From DASPRM01 sp035319065 (GTDB taxonomy: Bacteria > Acidobacteriota > Terriglobia > Terriglobales > Acidobacteriaceae), in contig DATHDM010000207.1 in NCBI GenBank assembly GCA_035319065.1, forward strand, positions 1 to 15,256: a stretch of DNA of 15,256 nucleotides, in the 5' to 3' direction. The notes beneath the pieces are model-generated. The model did not search any database, was not told the DNA's origin, and worked only from the letters and a program-made list of their open reading frames with translations. Both the position numbers and the translations under genes were made by a program. This document shows positions 1-8,243 of the stretch, piece after piece (within the stretch, counting starts at the first letter, position 1; each line of letters begins with the position of its first letter).

Positions 1-782
1 TGCAAGGGGCTGCGAAAGATCTCCCGCGCTGGCCCCAGCTCCACAATGCTGCCCGCGTACATCACCGCCATGCGGTCCGCAACCTGCGACACCACCGCCA
101 GGTCGTGCGAGATAAACAGCATGGCCAGGCCAAACTTCTGCCGCAATTCCGCCAGCAATTCCAGGATCTGCGCCTGTATGGTTACGTCGAGCGCCGTCGT
201 GGGCTCGTCGGCAATCAGCAGCTGTGGCCGGTTCACGATGGCCATGGCGATCATCACCCGCTGCCGCATGCCTCCCGACAGCTGATGAGGATAGTCACGG
301 GCGCGCCGCTCGGTATCGGGTATCGCCACCGTCCTCAGCGCCTCGATCGCCCTCCGCCCGGCCTCGCTCTTGTGGATTCGCCTGCCGTCGTCTCCCGCAT
401 GTGCCAGCACCGCTTCCGCCACCTGATCCCCCACCCGCATCACCGGATTGAGCGCAGTCATCGGCTCCTGAAAGATCATCGCCATCTGCGCCCCGCGAAG
501 ACGCCGCACCTGCTCTTCCGATACGGCGAGCAGGTTTTCGCCCTGCAGAACGATTTCCCCTGATGTGCGCGCCAGGGTTGGCAGCAGCCGCATGATCGCC
601 AGCGAGGTTACCGACTTTCCCGAGCCCGACTCGCCCACCAGGCCCAGCACCTCGCCCGGCGCAATCGCTAGGCTGACCTCGCGCACCGCCGTCAGCGACG
701 CCGCTTGGGCTCCGTTCCTGACCGCAAACTCTACGCTCAGACGGCGTAGTTCCAGCAGATGCCCGGACACGGGGCCTATCAT
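1..782 (-). CDS. Oligopeptide/dipeptide ABC transporter ATP-binding protein (OppD/DppD type), C-terminus outside window
   Basis: Reading the minus strand from ATG at 782 gives an open frame of 260 codons that leaves the window at base 1. All ABC ATPase hallmarks are present: Walker A GESGSGKS (residues 50-57), Q-loop in IFQEPM (about 105), signature LSGGMRQR (168-175), Walker B LLIADEP (188-194) and switch His in FISHD (226). The phrase EPMTALNP after the Q-loop and the VMYAGSIVELG segment are typical of the OppD/DppD/GsiA family, which energises peptide or related solute import at the inner membrane. Full members are about 320-340 residues and end in an OppD-type C-terminal region, so 60-80 residues are probably missing. 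It lies 50 bp after the SPFH gene on the same strand and may be co-transcribed. No strong ribosome-binding site precedes the ATG, so the start is moderately certain. Substrate cannot be told from the ATPase. Confidence 0.93.
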   Translation of the reverse strand, partial: MIGPVSGHLLELRRLSVEFAVRNGAQAASLTAVREVSLAIAPGEVLGLVGESGSGKSVTSLAIMRLLPTLARTSGEIVLQGENLLAVSEEQVRRLRGAQMAMIFQEPMTALNPVMRVGDQVAEAVLAHAGDDGRRIHKSEAGRRAIEALRTVAIPDTERRARDYPHQLSGGMRQRVMIAMAIVNRPQLLIADEPTTALDVTIQAQILELLAELRQKFGLAMLFISHDLAVVSQVADRMAVMYAGSIVELGPAREIFRSPL

Positions 783-832
783 AGCGGAGTCGCGACCAGC
801 CGCTGCTTGCTGAATGCTGACTGCGGCCGCCC

Positions 833-1675
833 TCACTGCCCCAGGATCAAGGGCAGGCCGCTCTTGCCGCTCCCGATGACCACCACCTTGGAATTGTGGC
901 TGTCGGCCAGCTTCTCCGTCGCCTCGATGCCCTTCCACTCCAGAAGCTGCGGGCTGATCCCCTGGGCCACGATCTGCTGGAAGTCGCGGATTCCCGCCGC
1001 TTCGATGCGCTTGCGGTCCGCCTCCTGCTTCTCCTTCTGTAGGCGGAACGACATGGCCAGCGATTCCTGCTCCGCCTGCTGCTTGGCCTCGATCGACTGC
1101 TTCAGTGCGGCAGGCAGCTGTATGTCGCGCAGCAGAATGCTCTCCACCACCACTCCGCGCGGCTCCAGCACGCGCTGCAGTTGGTCATAGATCTCGTGCG
1201 ACACCTTCTCCCGTTCGCTGGAGTAAAGAGCATTCGCCAAGTGCGAAGCTGTAACCTCCCGGATTGCTGCGCGGAGATTGGGTTCAACGATTACGCCTGC
1301 ATATCTCGGCCCAATCGACCGGAAGACATCAGCCGCCTTGTCGGCACTCAAGTGAAAGAGTAGTGAGGTGTCCATGGTCATGATCAGCCCTTCGTTCGAT
1401 GGCACTGTGGCTGTCTCTTTGATCTCTTCCGTGCGGATCGACAACACGTTGTTTACGGTAAGCGGATTCGCCAGGTGGACGCCTTCCGGCAGCACCGTTC
1501 CCGTCACCTTCCCGAAAAGCGTCAACACCCCAACGTGGCCGGTGGGTACGAAAGCCACCGACATCCATAGAAGAATCGCAATCGCGATCGCCAGCAGTAC
1601 GGTCAGGATCCAGCGCGGTGCCTGCCCCGTAGGCACATCCACCACCTTCCCTTTGCCAAACGTGAACTCTGTCAT
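833..1675 (-). CDS. Prohibitin-like SPFH-domain membrane protein
   Basis: This 280-residue protein has a single N-terminal membrane segment (about 22-43), then an SPFH/band-7 domain (about 44-190) with the prohibitin-like phrases FVPTGHVGVLTLFGKV and LLRDIQLP, then a charged Glu/Lys/Gln-rich coiled-coil stretch (about 193-235). Family members form membrane-anchored oligomeric rings that scaffold microdomains or regulate membrane proteases; the specific partner here is unknown. The open frame continues upstream to 1924, but I chose ATG 1675. A GGGAGG ribosome-binding site sits 7 bases before it, the SPFH homology begins just after, and the 83-residue upstream extension looks like untranslated sequence. 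Its length matches bacterial prohibitin-like proteins. The ABC ATPase gene follows after 50 bp on the same strand; a functional link is not evident. Confidence 0.9.
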   Translation of the reverse strand: MTEFTFGKGKVVDVPTGQAPRWILTVLLAIAIAILLWMSVAFVPTGHVGVLTLFGKVTGTVLPEGVHLANPLTVNNVLSIRTEEIKETATVPSNEGLIMTMDTSLLFHLSADKAADVFRSIGPRYAGVIVEPNLRAAIREVTASHLANALYSSEREKVSHEIYDQLQRVLEPRGVVVESILLRDIQLPAALKQSIEAKQQAEQESLAMSFRLQKEKQEADRKRIEAAGIRDFQQIVAQGISPQLLEWKGIEATEKLADSHNSKVVVIGSGKSGLPLILGQ

Positions 1676-1733
1676 TGCTTTGCCTCCCGATTTCTCGCTA
1701 CCGCGAGCGTACCGCACGAGGGCCCCTTGCGAT

Positions 1734-1811
1734 TCATGACATTCGCGGGCGCATCCACCTGAGCAAGCCCAAAGCGGATCCCAGCAGCAGCGGCCAGAGT
1801 GCCATTCCCAT
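1734..1811 (-). CDS. Candidate 25-residue hydrophobic peptide upstream of the SPFH gene
   Basis: A short ATG-to-TGA frame encodes MGMALWPLLLGSALGLLRWM followed by RPRMS. It has one possible membrane helix and a basic C-terminal end, resembling a micro-membrane peptide. A GGGAGG motif lies upstream but 13 bases from the ATG, longer than ideal. It ends 58 bp before the SPFH start on the same strand, so it could be a leader peptide or simply part of the 5' untranslated region. There is no recognised family. Chance occurrence is quite possible. Confidence 0.2.
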   Translation of the reverse strand: MGMALWPLLLGSALGLLRWMRPRMS

Positions 1812-2686
1812 GGTTTGATCGCGTCCTCCCGGAACCTCACAATCGAGAGTGACTTGCCGATCTTTGCAAAACTCCGCCTTTTGAAAATCCGCATGGGGAG
1901 CGGATTGTGCTGGGTTTTGCACATGGGGGGAGGGTTGGGGAGCAGGGAATATGCCCGCCGGGTAGGGGTGGAGGGCGGAAAAGACGCGCTGAGCGCGGCT
2001 TTTGGCGGAATCGGGGAATCCCTCCTGCCCCATTTTCGGGCACTCGGCTGTGGACAGTCGGCATGCGATTGAAAACAAATCGGATAAAGCAGCGCGATTT
2101 ATTCTTGACGGGAAGCGAGGGGGGAGTAAAAACACACTCGTTCTTTGACAGCCTCTGAGTTTTCCCGGTTGGTGCTGCGTCCCGGGACTGAAGCCGAGTC
2201 ACTGATTTCTGGTTCTCGAGACTGGGGATGAGAGGGCAAGGCGACGGTCTTTAGCAAGGTGCTGGTTGAGGAGAACGGGAGACGAGTCAAGAGCAGGATA
2301 GGGTCCCGAGGGGTCGAGTTGGTTTATCCGGTTGGTGGTAAGCCCGGAGCCCGAGCGAAATCGGCGTGATCATACTGGCAACAGGGGTCAGGCAGAGGTG
2401 AGCGAGGGTCTAAAGCGAGCTGCTGGCCGAGAGGAACGAACCTGACAGAAAACCTCGGGGCCCTTAGTGTTTCTGCGCCCAGCACTCCGCACTCCGCCGT
2501 CAGCACTCGGCATTCAGCGAGTACTCTGCTTAGTTCGCCTCCCAAGGTTCGCACTTAATCCTTCAACAGACCCGTGGTGGTTCAGCAATCTGCGATGGGA
2601 GCCGAGTAAACCTGCGGCGTGAAAATCGGCGTCTCCGCTCGGAGTGAAGCCCGCTGCGCAAAACGGTTCGCCCGGTTGCCAGCTAT
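1812..2686. other. Gene-poor spacer, no supported gene
   Basis: Frames on both strands here give proteins of unnatural composition with no motif, no good ribosome-binding site and no membrane or signal segment. The only structure I can support is the short heptamer repeat annotated separately. A small perfect hairpin, CTCCG-CT-CGGAG, also sits at about 2633-2644. The region may carry the promoter of the SPFH gene, but I could not find a convincing -35/-10 pair. Confidence 0.5.
2476..2517. repeat. Degenerate heptamer tandem repeat, six units
   Basis: Exactly 42 bases divide into six consecutive 7-mers: CGCCCAG, CACTCCG, CACTCCG, CCGTCAG, CACTCGG, CATTCAG. Two adjacent units are identical and the others differ at one to four positions; the reverse-strand consensus is about CKGAGTG. 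The array stands alone in the spacer. It may be a decayed simple repeat or a short copy of a dispersed genomic repeat. Confidence 0.6.
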
Positions 2687-2827
2687 CTAACGAATGAAGA
2701 ACCAATAGGCGAGCAGTGCGATCAAGAGCAGGGCGCCGACTATCCTTGCCTTGCAGGTGGTGCAGGTGCGCACGTGGTGAAAATGCGTAAGCCTGTGTTC
2801 GCGGGCGCTGGAAGATTCCCAGGACAT
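2687..2827 (-). CDS. Candidate 46-residue membrane peptide with a CxxC motif
   Basis: From ATG at 2827 the frame encodes a 46-residue protein. Its first half is polar with a His-rich patch (LTHFHHVR) followed by CTTC, a CxxC pair. Its second half (about 27-45) is a strongly hydrophobic segment, RIVGALLLIALLAYWFF, ending in Arg. A tail-anchored micro-protein would look like this, and such a helix rarely arises in GC-rich noncoding DNA. Against it, there is no clear Shine-Dalgarno sequence and no recognised family. The frame stays open upstream to 2962, but that extension has no plausible features. Confidence 0.35.
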   Translation of the reverse strand: MSWESSSAREHRLTHFHHVRTCTTCKARIVGALLLIALLAYWFFIR

Positions 2828-3004
2828 GGGCGTGCAGGATACCAGAGAAGGGTGTGCGCAGCCCGTCCGTTCTTCGCTCCCGATTTGCGCACTCCATGTT
2901 GCGCAGGCGCAGTTACTTGCAGTTAGAAAACTATCTGGCCGATTTGGGGTTTGTATGTGCATAAGGCGGCGGCAAGTGGCCGCGGGGTAAGGATTGGAGG
3001 TTCT

Positions 3005-3283
3005 ATGCTTACGGGTTTAAAGTCGATCAAGAAGTGGGTGGGGTTGGCTCTGCTGGGAGCGGTGCTCAGCCTGAGCGGGGCGGCGTTTGCCGAAGATCAC
3101 GACCGCGATTGGGACCATCGTGCGCGAGTACACGATCGCGACGATTGGCAAAATCGCCGCGACCACGACGATTGGCGCAAGGATCGCGATTACCGTGACC
3201 GCAATTACTGGCGTGACCATGATCGTGACGACTGGCGCTGGCGGCAGCAGTACTGGGAGCGCTACCACGTTTGGCCGCGGTAA
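3005..3283 (+). CDS. Small secreted Asp/Arg/His/Trp-rich hypothetical protein
   Basis: The 92-residue protein begins with a classical signal peptide: basic SIKK, then a hydrophobic core (about 12-25), with a likely signal peptidase I cut after AFA at residue 29. The 63-residue mature part is extraordinarily biased: by hand count 17 Asp, 16 Arg, 8 Trp and 6 His. It is built from imperfect repeats of the type HDRDDW/HDDWRKDRD/HDRDDWRWR, alternating acid and base with spaced Trp. I do not recognise a named family. Such sequences suggest a periplasmic or surface polyampholyte, perhaps binding metal or polymer, but this is conjecture. Start ATG 3005 is chosen because GGAGG lies 4 bases upstream (2996-3000) and the signal peptide begins there; an in-frame ATG at 2951 lacks both. 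It is a single-gene unit ended by the hairpin at 3307-3331. Confidence 0.85.
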   Translation: MLTGLKSIKKWVGLALLGAVLSLSGAAFAEDHDRDWDHRARVHDRDDWQNRRDHDDWRKDRDYRDRNYWRDHDRDDWRWRQQYWERYHVWPR

Positions 3284-3306
3284 GCGGGTTTTCTGATCGC
3301 GCGACG

Positions 3307-3331
3307 AAGGGCTGCGAAATGCAGCCCTTTT
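3307..3331 (+). terminator. Rho-independent terminator after the 3005-3283 gene
   Basis: The stem GGGCTGC (3309-3315) pairs perfectly with GCAGCCC (3321-3327) around a GAAAT loop and is followed by TTTT. Flanking AA/TT extends the pairing to 9 bp. It lies 25 bp after the stop of the Asp/Arg-rich gene. Because AA precedes the stem, it may also act on transcripts of convergent rsmD, although it lies downstream of that stop and the T run there is short. Confidence 0.85.
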
Positions 3332-3386
3332 CGTTGTTGGAATGAGTTTCCAATCTCCTTGCATTGCGAGGTATCCGGCAAGGCGC

Positions 3387-3953
3387 TCACGCGCGCCGGT
3401 AGAGGCTGAGCGCGGCATCGCCCTGCACCAGCAGGCGGAACCGGCGGAGCGCTCCTCTCACCTCGCCGGGATCAAATTTCTTCTCATGTTCGGCAATTAC
3501 CAGGCCCTGGGGGGACAACAGGCTGCTCCGGGAGAGCAGCTCCAGGGTCTGAGCATATTCGTCTCTGAGGCGATAGGGCGGATCCAAGAAGCAAAAGTCG
3601 TACTGGACGCCGCGCCGTTCCAACCGGTGCAAGGCTCTCCCCGTATCCTCGCAGAGCACCTCGGTGTCCCCTTCGATGCTAAGCGCTTTCAGATTCTCGC
3701 GAATCAGATCCGCACCTCGCTTTTCGGCCTCGACGAAGATCACCCTGGCTGCACCTCGGCTCAGCGCTTCGATTCCAACCGCGCCGGTTCCGGCGTAAAG
3801 ATCGAGCCAGGCGGCGCCGGTCAGGGCGTGGGGATTGCCAGCAGTGAGCACGTTGAACAAGGTCTCGCGCAGGCGGTCGGAGGTGGGGCGCAGGTCCAGG
3901 GAGGGCAGAGACTTCAGGCGCCGGCTGCGATATTTTCCGCCGATCACGCGCAT
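3387..3953 (-). CDS. rsmD: 16S rRNA (guanine(966)-N(2))-methyltransferase RsmD
   Basis: The 188-residue protein opens with MRVIGGKYRSRRL and RPTSDRLRETLFN (22-34), the N-terminal signature of RsmD. It then has the SAM-binding motif DLYAGTGAVG (51-60), the acidic loop FVEAE (73-77) and the catalytic N6/N2-methylase motif DPPY (124-127). The enzyme methylates G966 of 16S rRNA (E. coli numbering) in assembled 30S particles, using SAM. Length is usual for the family. The gene is divergent from the M50 peptidase gene with a 51-bp gap, so their promoters must be packed closely. In many bacteria rsmD neighbours coaD, but that is not seen here. The start is well fixed by family homology, although its ribosome-binding site is weak. 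Confidence 0.96.
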   Translation of the reverse strand: MRVIGGKYRSRRLKSLPSLDLRPTSDRLRETLFNVLTAGNPHALTGAAWLDLYAGTGAVGIEALSRGAARVIFVEAEKRGADLIRENLKALSIEGDTEVLCEDTGRALHRLERRGVQYDFCFLDPPYRLRDEYAQTLELLSRSSLLSPQGLVIAEHEKKFDPGEVRGALRRFRLLVQGDAALSLYRRA

Positions 3954-4004
3954 GGCAGTGGGAGACCCCCGAGGCCGGCGTCAAGTGTATAGAATGGAAG
4001 AAGC

Positions 4005-5138
4005 ATGGGTACGTGGATCTCGGCCATCATGCGGAGCTGGTCCTTTCCCGTGGGGCACGTGGGGAAGGTCCACCTGCGGGTGCATCTCTCTTTTCTCTTT
4101 CTGCTGGTCTTCATCTGGATGACCGAGGCGGCGGCCCTGGGAAGCGCGGGCCTGGGGCGAGGTCTGGCGCTGGCGGCCATCGTGTTGGGCTCCGTGATCG
4201 TGCACGAACTGGCGCATAGCCTGCTCGGCATACGGCGCAACCTTCCTCCCCGGGTGCTTATCCTGCTTCCGATTGGCGGAATCACTTTGGTGGACGACGC
4301 CGATCAAAGGCAGGATCCAGGCGGCGACGTTTCCATTGCGCTGGCCGGCCCGGTGGCCAACCTGCTGCTGGCCTTCGTCGGCGCCAGCATTGTTCTGGCG
4401 CTGATGCCGGAGAGCAGGCTGTGGACCCCTCCCCTGGTTTACGCCGGCAACCTGCTGCGCAGCTTCGTGTGGGTGAACGTATTCCTGTGCGCGTTCAACC
4501 TGCTCCCGGCGTATCCGCTGGACGGCGGACGCATTCTGCGAGCGCGGCTGGCGCGTCACAGCAACCTGGTGCAGGCCACGCGCCGAGCGGTGAGCGTGGG
4601 GCAACTGTTTGCCATGCTGTTCATCTTCGCCGGGATCTGGAATACCTGGCTGATGATGGCGGGCTTCTTCCTGTTTCTGGCGGCGCAGCTGGAGGAACGT
4701 ACGATTCTTTTCCAGTCGGTAATGGACAACCTCCGGCTGGAAGATGTGATGCTGACCGACTTCTCGACACTTTCTCCCGCCGACACCCTGGAAGACGCAC
4801 TGGCCAAGGCGGTGCACACCCTGCAAGACGATTTCCCGGTGATTCGCGGCAGCGACATGGTGGGGGTGGTTTCCCGGCAGAAGATTGTCACCGAGCTGCG
4901 TTCGCAGGGGAACGGCTACGTGCAGACGGTAATGAACAAGGTGTTCGAAGCGGCGCAGCGTAGGGAATCGTTAGCCTCGGGACTACGCAAACTGAGCCGC
5001 CGCGGCCTCAGCCTGATCCCGGTGGTGGACGAGGGACGGCTGGTGGGTATCGTTACCTTTCAGAACCTGATGCATAGCATCCGGCTGCTGGCCGAATCGA
5101 AAAAGCTGAAGCGCGACGAGCCGCCGGAGAGCCAGTGA
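4005..5138 (+). CDS. Site-2 protease-type (M50) zinc metalloprotease with C-terminal CBS pair
   Basis: The 377-residue polytopic protein carries HELAH (67-71), the zinc-binding HExxH motif inside a transmembrane helix. It also has the second M50 motif NLLPAYPLDGGR (165-176), whose Asp completes the metal site. Hydrophobic helices cover about 27-45, 52-75, 112-135, 145-168 and 198-228. The C-terminal third (about 245-365) contains two CBS-like repeats, the first around LEDVMLTDFSTLSPADTLED and the second ending LIPVVDEGRLVGIVTFQNL. This matches the CBS-containing M50 subgroup (SpoIVFB-like), which cuts membrane-embedded substrates, with the CBS pair probably sensing adenine nucleotides. The substrate cannot be inferred, and no anti-sigma factor gene is adjacent. 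Length is typical. A GGAAGAA sequence upstream is a modest ribosome-binding site. Confidence 0.93.
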   Translation: MGTWISAIMRSWSFPVGHVGKVHLRVHLSFLFLLVFIWMTEAAALGSAGLGRGLALAAIVLGSVIVHELAHSLLGIRRNLPPRVLILLPIGGITLVDDADQRQDPGGDVSIALAGPVANLLLAFVGASIVLALMPESRLWTPPLVYAGNLLRSFVWVNVFLCAFNLLPAYPLDGGRILRARLARHSNLVQATRRAVSVGQLFAMLFIFAGIWNTWLMMAGFFLFLAAQLEERTILFQSVMDNLRLEDVMLTDFSTLSPADTLEDALAKAVHTLQDDFPVIRGSDMVGVVSRQKIVTELRSQGNGYVQTVMNKVFEAAQRRESLASGLRKLSRRGLSLIPVVDEGRLVGIVTFQNLMHSIRLLAESKKLKRDEPPESQ

Positions 5139-5156
5139 TCCTTGGGTCTGCGGCGC

Positions 5157-5172
5157 GAGCTGGCTTCAGCTC
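5157..5172 (+). terminator. Hairpin after the M50 peptidase gene, possible weak terminator
   Basis: GAGCTG-GCTT-CAGCTC is a perfect 6-bp stem with a 4-base loop, 18 bp downstream of the peptidase stop codon. No proper T run follows, only CCGGTTTGCC, so intrinsic termination would be inefficient. It may instead protect the mRNA 3' end. Confidence 0.35.
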
Positions 5173-5263
5173 CGGTTTGCCATTTCTGCTAACATCTGGG
5201 ACCTTGACGCGTCTAGTTGTGAAGCCCGATCCCTGCCCACGATGCCGCTAGGAGCTTAAGGTC

Positions 5264-8137
5264 ATGCCCAAAATGCCGCTGCCCGCATTTGTCTGCGCCC
5301 TGCTGGTGCTCGTTGCCTTCTCCAGTCTCGGTTCCGCGCCGGCCGCCGCCGCGCAAAAACCCTCCGCCACGGCGGTGAAGGCAGAGAGCGCGTTGCCGAC
5401 GATTCCCTACGAGAAGTACAAGCTGAAAAACGGGCTGGATGTGATCCTGTCGGAGGACCATCGCCTGCCGCTGGTGGCGGTGAATCTCTGGTATCACGTG
5501 GGCCCGGCCAATGAGCGGCCCGGCCGCACCGGATTCGCTCACCTGTTCGAGCACATGATGTTTGAGGGTTCCAAGCATGTGGGGGCGAAAGCTCATTTCC
5601 GCCACCTGGAGGGCGCAGGGGCGAACGACATCAACGGCACTACAGAATTTGACCGCACCAACTATTTCGAGACGCTGCCCTCCAACCGGCTGGAACTGGC
5701 GCTATGGCTGGAGAGTGACCGCATGGGCTATCTGCTGGACACGCTGGATCACGAGAAGCTGGCCAACCAGCGCGATGTGGTGCGCAACGAACGCCGGCAG
5801 AGCATCGAGGGCGCGCCCTATGGCCTGGTAGAGGAGGAGTTGTTCCACCAGCTGTTTCCCAAGGGACATCCTTATTACGCCTACGTGATGGGCTCGCACG
5901 CCGACATTGAGGCGGCGCGGGTCAGCGACGTTCGCGAATTCTTCAAGCAGTATTACTCCCCGAACAACTGCAGTCTGGCCATCGTGGGCGATTTCGATAA
6001 GGCGCAGACCAAGGCGTGGGTGGAAAAGTACTTTGGCTCGATTCCGGCGGGGCCCCCGGTTCCGAAGATACAAGCGACTACGCCGCCGATCACGGCGGAA
6101 CGGCGGGTGGTGGTTCCCGACCAGGTAGAGCTGCCGCGCGTGTACATGGGCTGGCTGGGCACCCCCATCTTCAAGCCCGGCGACGCGGACGCCGATCTGC
6201 TCAGCCGAATTCTGGGCGGAGGAAAATCCAGCCGTCTATACAAGAAGCTGGTCTACGAGAAACAGATTGCCCAGGATGTGCAGGCGCAGAACATGTCGCT
6301 GATTCTTGGTTCGGTGTTCGAAATTCAGGCGACAGCCAAACCAGGAGTAAAGCCGGAGGATCTGGAAAAGGCCATCAATGCGGAAATTGAGGACCTGCGG
6401 GCCAACGGACCAACGCAAGCGGAGCTGGAGCGAGCGCGCAATACCAACGAGTCGCAAATCATCCGCGGGCTGGAGCGCTTGGGGGGCTTTGGGGGAGTGG
6501 CCGACCGCCTGAACCAGTACAACCACTATCTGGGCGATCCCGGCTACCTGCCCAAGGACCTGGAGCGCTACAACCGGGCGACGGTGGCCAGTGTCCACAA
6601 GGTGGCCCAGGAGGAGCTGAAGCCTACGGCGCGAGTCGTGGTGTACGGCGTGCCGGGAAAGAAAGTAGTGAACGACGTCCCTAAGACGCCCGCCGAACAG
6701 GAGCTGCAGGAGTCGAAGGGGGCAGTGGTGGCAAGCAATTCTCCCGAGGAGGCTTGGCGAGCCAATCCACCCAAGCCCGGTCCGCTTTCCAAACTCAGCT
6801 TGCCGACGCCGGAGAGCTTTACGCTTGCCAACGGGCTCACGGTCATGCTGGTGGAGCGCCACAACCTGCCCATCGTGTCCGCCAACCTGGTGGTGCTGAG
6901 CGGCAGCGAAGCCAATCCGCCCGACCGGCCGGGGCTGGCCTCGTTCACTGCGGCCATGCTGGATGAGGGCACGAAGAAACGACCCGCGCTGAAGATTGCT
7001 GACGACGCCGACCAGATAGGGGCGACGATGAGCACCGTGCCCAGCGTGGACTCTACGTCGACTACCGTGCGAACTCTGACCAAGAACGTGGATGCCGCCT
7101 TTGACCTGTTTTCCGATGTCGCACTAGATCCGGCTTTTGATTCCAAAGAAATCGAACGCCTGCGTTCGCGGCGCGTAACCTCTGTCATCCAGCAAAAGGA
7201 CGAGCCCTCGCTGGTGGCGCGGCGGGTGATGTATCACCTGCTCTATGGTCAGGGGAATCCGTATGCCTATGTCGAGCTGGGCACCGAGGAATCGAATAAA
7301 GCAATCACTCGCGAAGAGATGGTGAAGTTCTGGCAGTCGGAATACACTCCCGCGAACTCCGCCCTGGTGATCGCCGGGGACCTTACCAAGCCGCAAGCGC
7401 GAGCTTTGGCCGAAAAATGTTTTGGCGATTGGAAGAACAGCGGCGTGAAGCACCAGCCGGTCCCCGCCAAGAACACCCTGCAACGCAGCATCTTTGTGGT
7501 CGACAAGCCCAACGCGCCGCAAACCGAGTTGCGGATCGCTACTCTGGCGGTGGCGCGCTCCAGCCCTGATTACGTTCCCCTCGAAGTGATGAACATGGCT
7601 CTGGGAGGCCTGTTTTCCAGCCGCATCAACATGAACATCCGGGAAAAGCACGGCTACACCTATGGCGGCTTCTCGGTGCTCGCATACCGGCGCGCGGCCG
7701 GACACTTCGTCTCCGGCGGAAGCATTCGCACCGATGTCACCGCGCCGGCGGTGAAGGAGATCTTCAACGAGATTCACAACATCCGCGACAATGCGATCAC
7801 GCCGGAGGAGCTCACCATGTCCAAAGGCGCGATGGCGCTCTCGCTCCCCGCGCTGTTTGAAACCACCCCGGAGACGGCCTCCACGGTGGCGCAGCTATTC
7901 GTCTACGACCTGCCGCTGGGCTACTACCGCACCCTGCCGGCGCAGATCGACGCCGTGACCAGCGCGGACGTGCAGCGCGTGGCGCAAGCCCGGCTGAATC
8001 CGGAATCGATGGTGATTGTGGCCGTAGGAGACCGTGCCAAGATTGAGCCGGAATTGAAGAAGCTGGATTTCGGATCGGTGGCGGTGGTGGACTACGAAGG
8101 CAATCCCGCAACCGCGACGGCGGCCAGCGCCAAGTAG
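5264..8137 (+). CDS. Secreted M16 (pitrilysin/insulinase) zinc peptidase, two-half protein
   Basis: The 957-residue protein starts with a signal peptide (hydrophobic core about 8-25, likely cut near 30 after an Ala run), so it acts in the periplasm or outside. The first half holds the inverted zinc motif HLFEH (93-97) and the distal glutamate in RNERRQ (E176), the complete M16 catalytic set. A second M16-like half begins near 513 (FTLANGLTVMLVERHNLP). It has LASFTAAMLDEGT where the zinc motif would be, so it is catalytically dead, but it keeps the substrate-binding REKHGYTYGG motif (about 791-800). This active-plus-inactive arrangement in one chain is common for bacterial insulinase-family proteins that degrade peptides in a clamshell chamber. 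AGGAG lies 9 bases before ATG 5264. It is probably a separate transcription unit from the upstream M50 gene (125-bp gap). Confidence 0.95.
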   Translation: MPKMPLPAFVCALLVLVAFSSLGSAPAAAAQKPSATAVKAESALPTIPYEKYKLKNGLDVILSEDHRLPLVAVNLWYHVGPANERPGRTGFAHLFEHMMFEGSKHVGAKAHFRHLEGAGANDINGTTEFDRTNYFETLPSNRLELALWLESDRMGYLLDTLDHEKLANQRDVVRNERRQSIEGAPYGLVEEELFHQLFPKGHPYYAYVMGSHADIEAARVSDVREFFKQYYSPNNCSLAIVGDFDKAQTKAWVEKYFGSIPAGPPVPKIQATTPPITAERRVVVPDQVELPRVYMGWLGTPIFKPGDADADLLSRILGGGKSSRLYKKLVYEKQIAQDVQAQNMSLILGSVFEIQATAKPGVKPEDLEKAINAEIEDLRANGPTQAELERARNTNESQIIRGLERLGGFGGVADRLNQYNHYLGDPGYLPKDLERYNRATVASVHKVAQEELKPTARVVVYGVPGKKVVNDVPKTPAEQELQESKGAVVASNSPEEAWRANPPKPGPLSKLSLPTPESFTLANGLTVMLVERHNLPIVSANLVVLSGSEANPPDRPGLASFTAAMLDEGTKKRPALKIADDADQIGATMSTVPSVDSTSTTVRTLTKNVDAAFDLFSDVALDPAFDSKEIERLRSRRVTSVIQQKDEPSLVARRVMYHLLYGQGNPYAYVELGTEESNKAITREEMVKFWQSEYTPANSALVIAGDLTKPQARALAEKCFGDWKNSGVKHQPVPAKNTLQRSIFVVDKPNAPQTELRIATLAVARSSPDYVPLEVMNMALGGLFSSRINMNIREKHGYTYGGFSVLAYRRAAGHFVSGGSIRTDVTAPAVKEIFNEIHNIRDNAITPEELTMSKGAMALSLPALFETTPETASTVAQLFVYDLPLGYYRTLPAQIDAVTSADVQRVAQARLNPESMVIVAVGDRAKIEPELKKLDFGSVAVVDYEGNPATATAASAK

Positions 8138-8243
8138 CGGGCGGCGGGTGCCTATTTGCCGAGCGACACAGAAGTGCCTCAGACCAGAAGATCGTTCACA
8201 GGCTGAAACGCCAGGTTTTTCGAGTCCGGGGGGTACACTCCCC

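Noticed and set aside
1676..1924. N-terminal extension of the SPFH protein to ATG 1924
   Set aside because: ATG 1675 has a GGGAGG site at ideal spacing. The 83 added residues are Cys/Trp-rich, unlike any SPFH protein, and would bury the membrane anchor.
3981..4826. A 281-codon minus-strand frame opposite the M50 peptidase
   Set aside because: It has Gln/His/Arg-rich shadow composition and no motif, and it overlaps entirely with the real HELAH-containing gene.
5204..5232. TTGACG upstream of the M16 gene considered as a -35 box
   Set aside because: No acceptable -10 hexamer lies 15-19 bases downstream.
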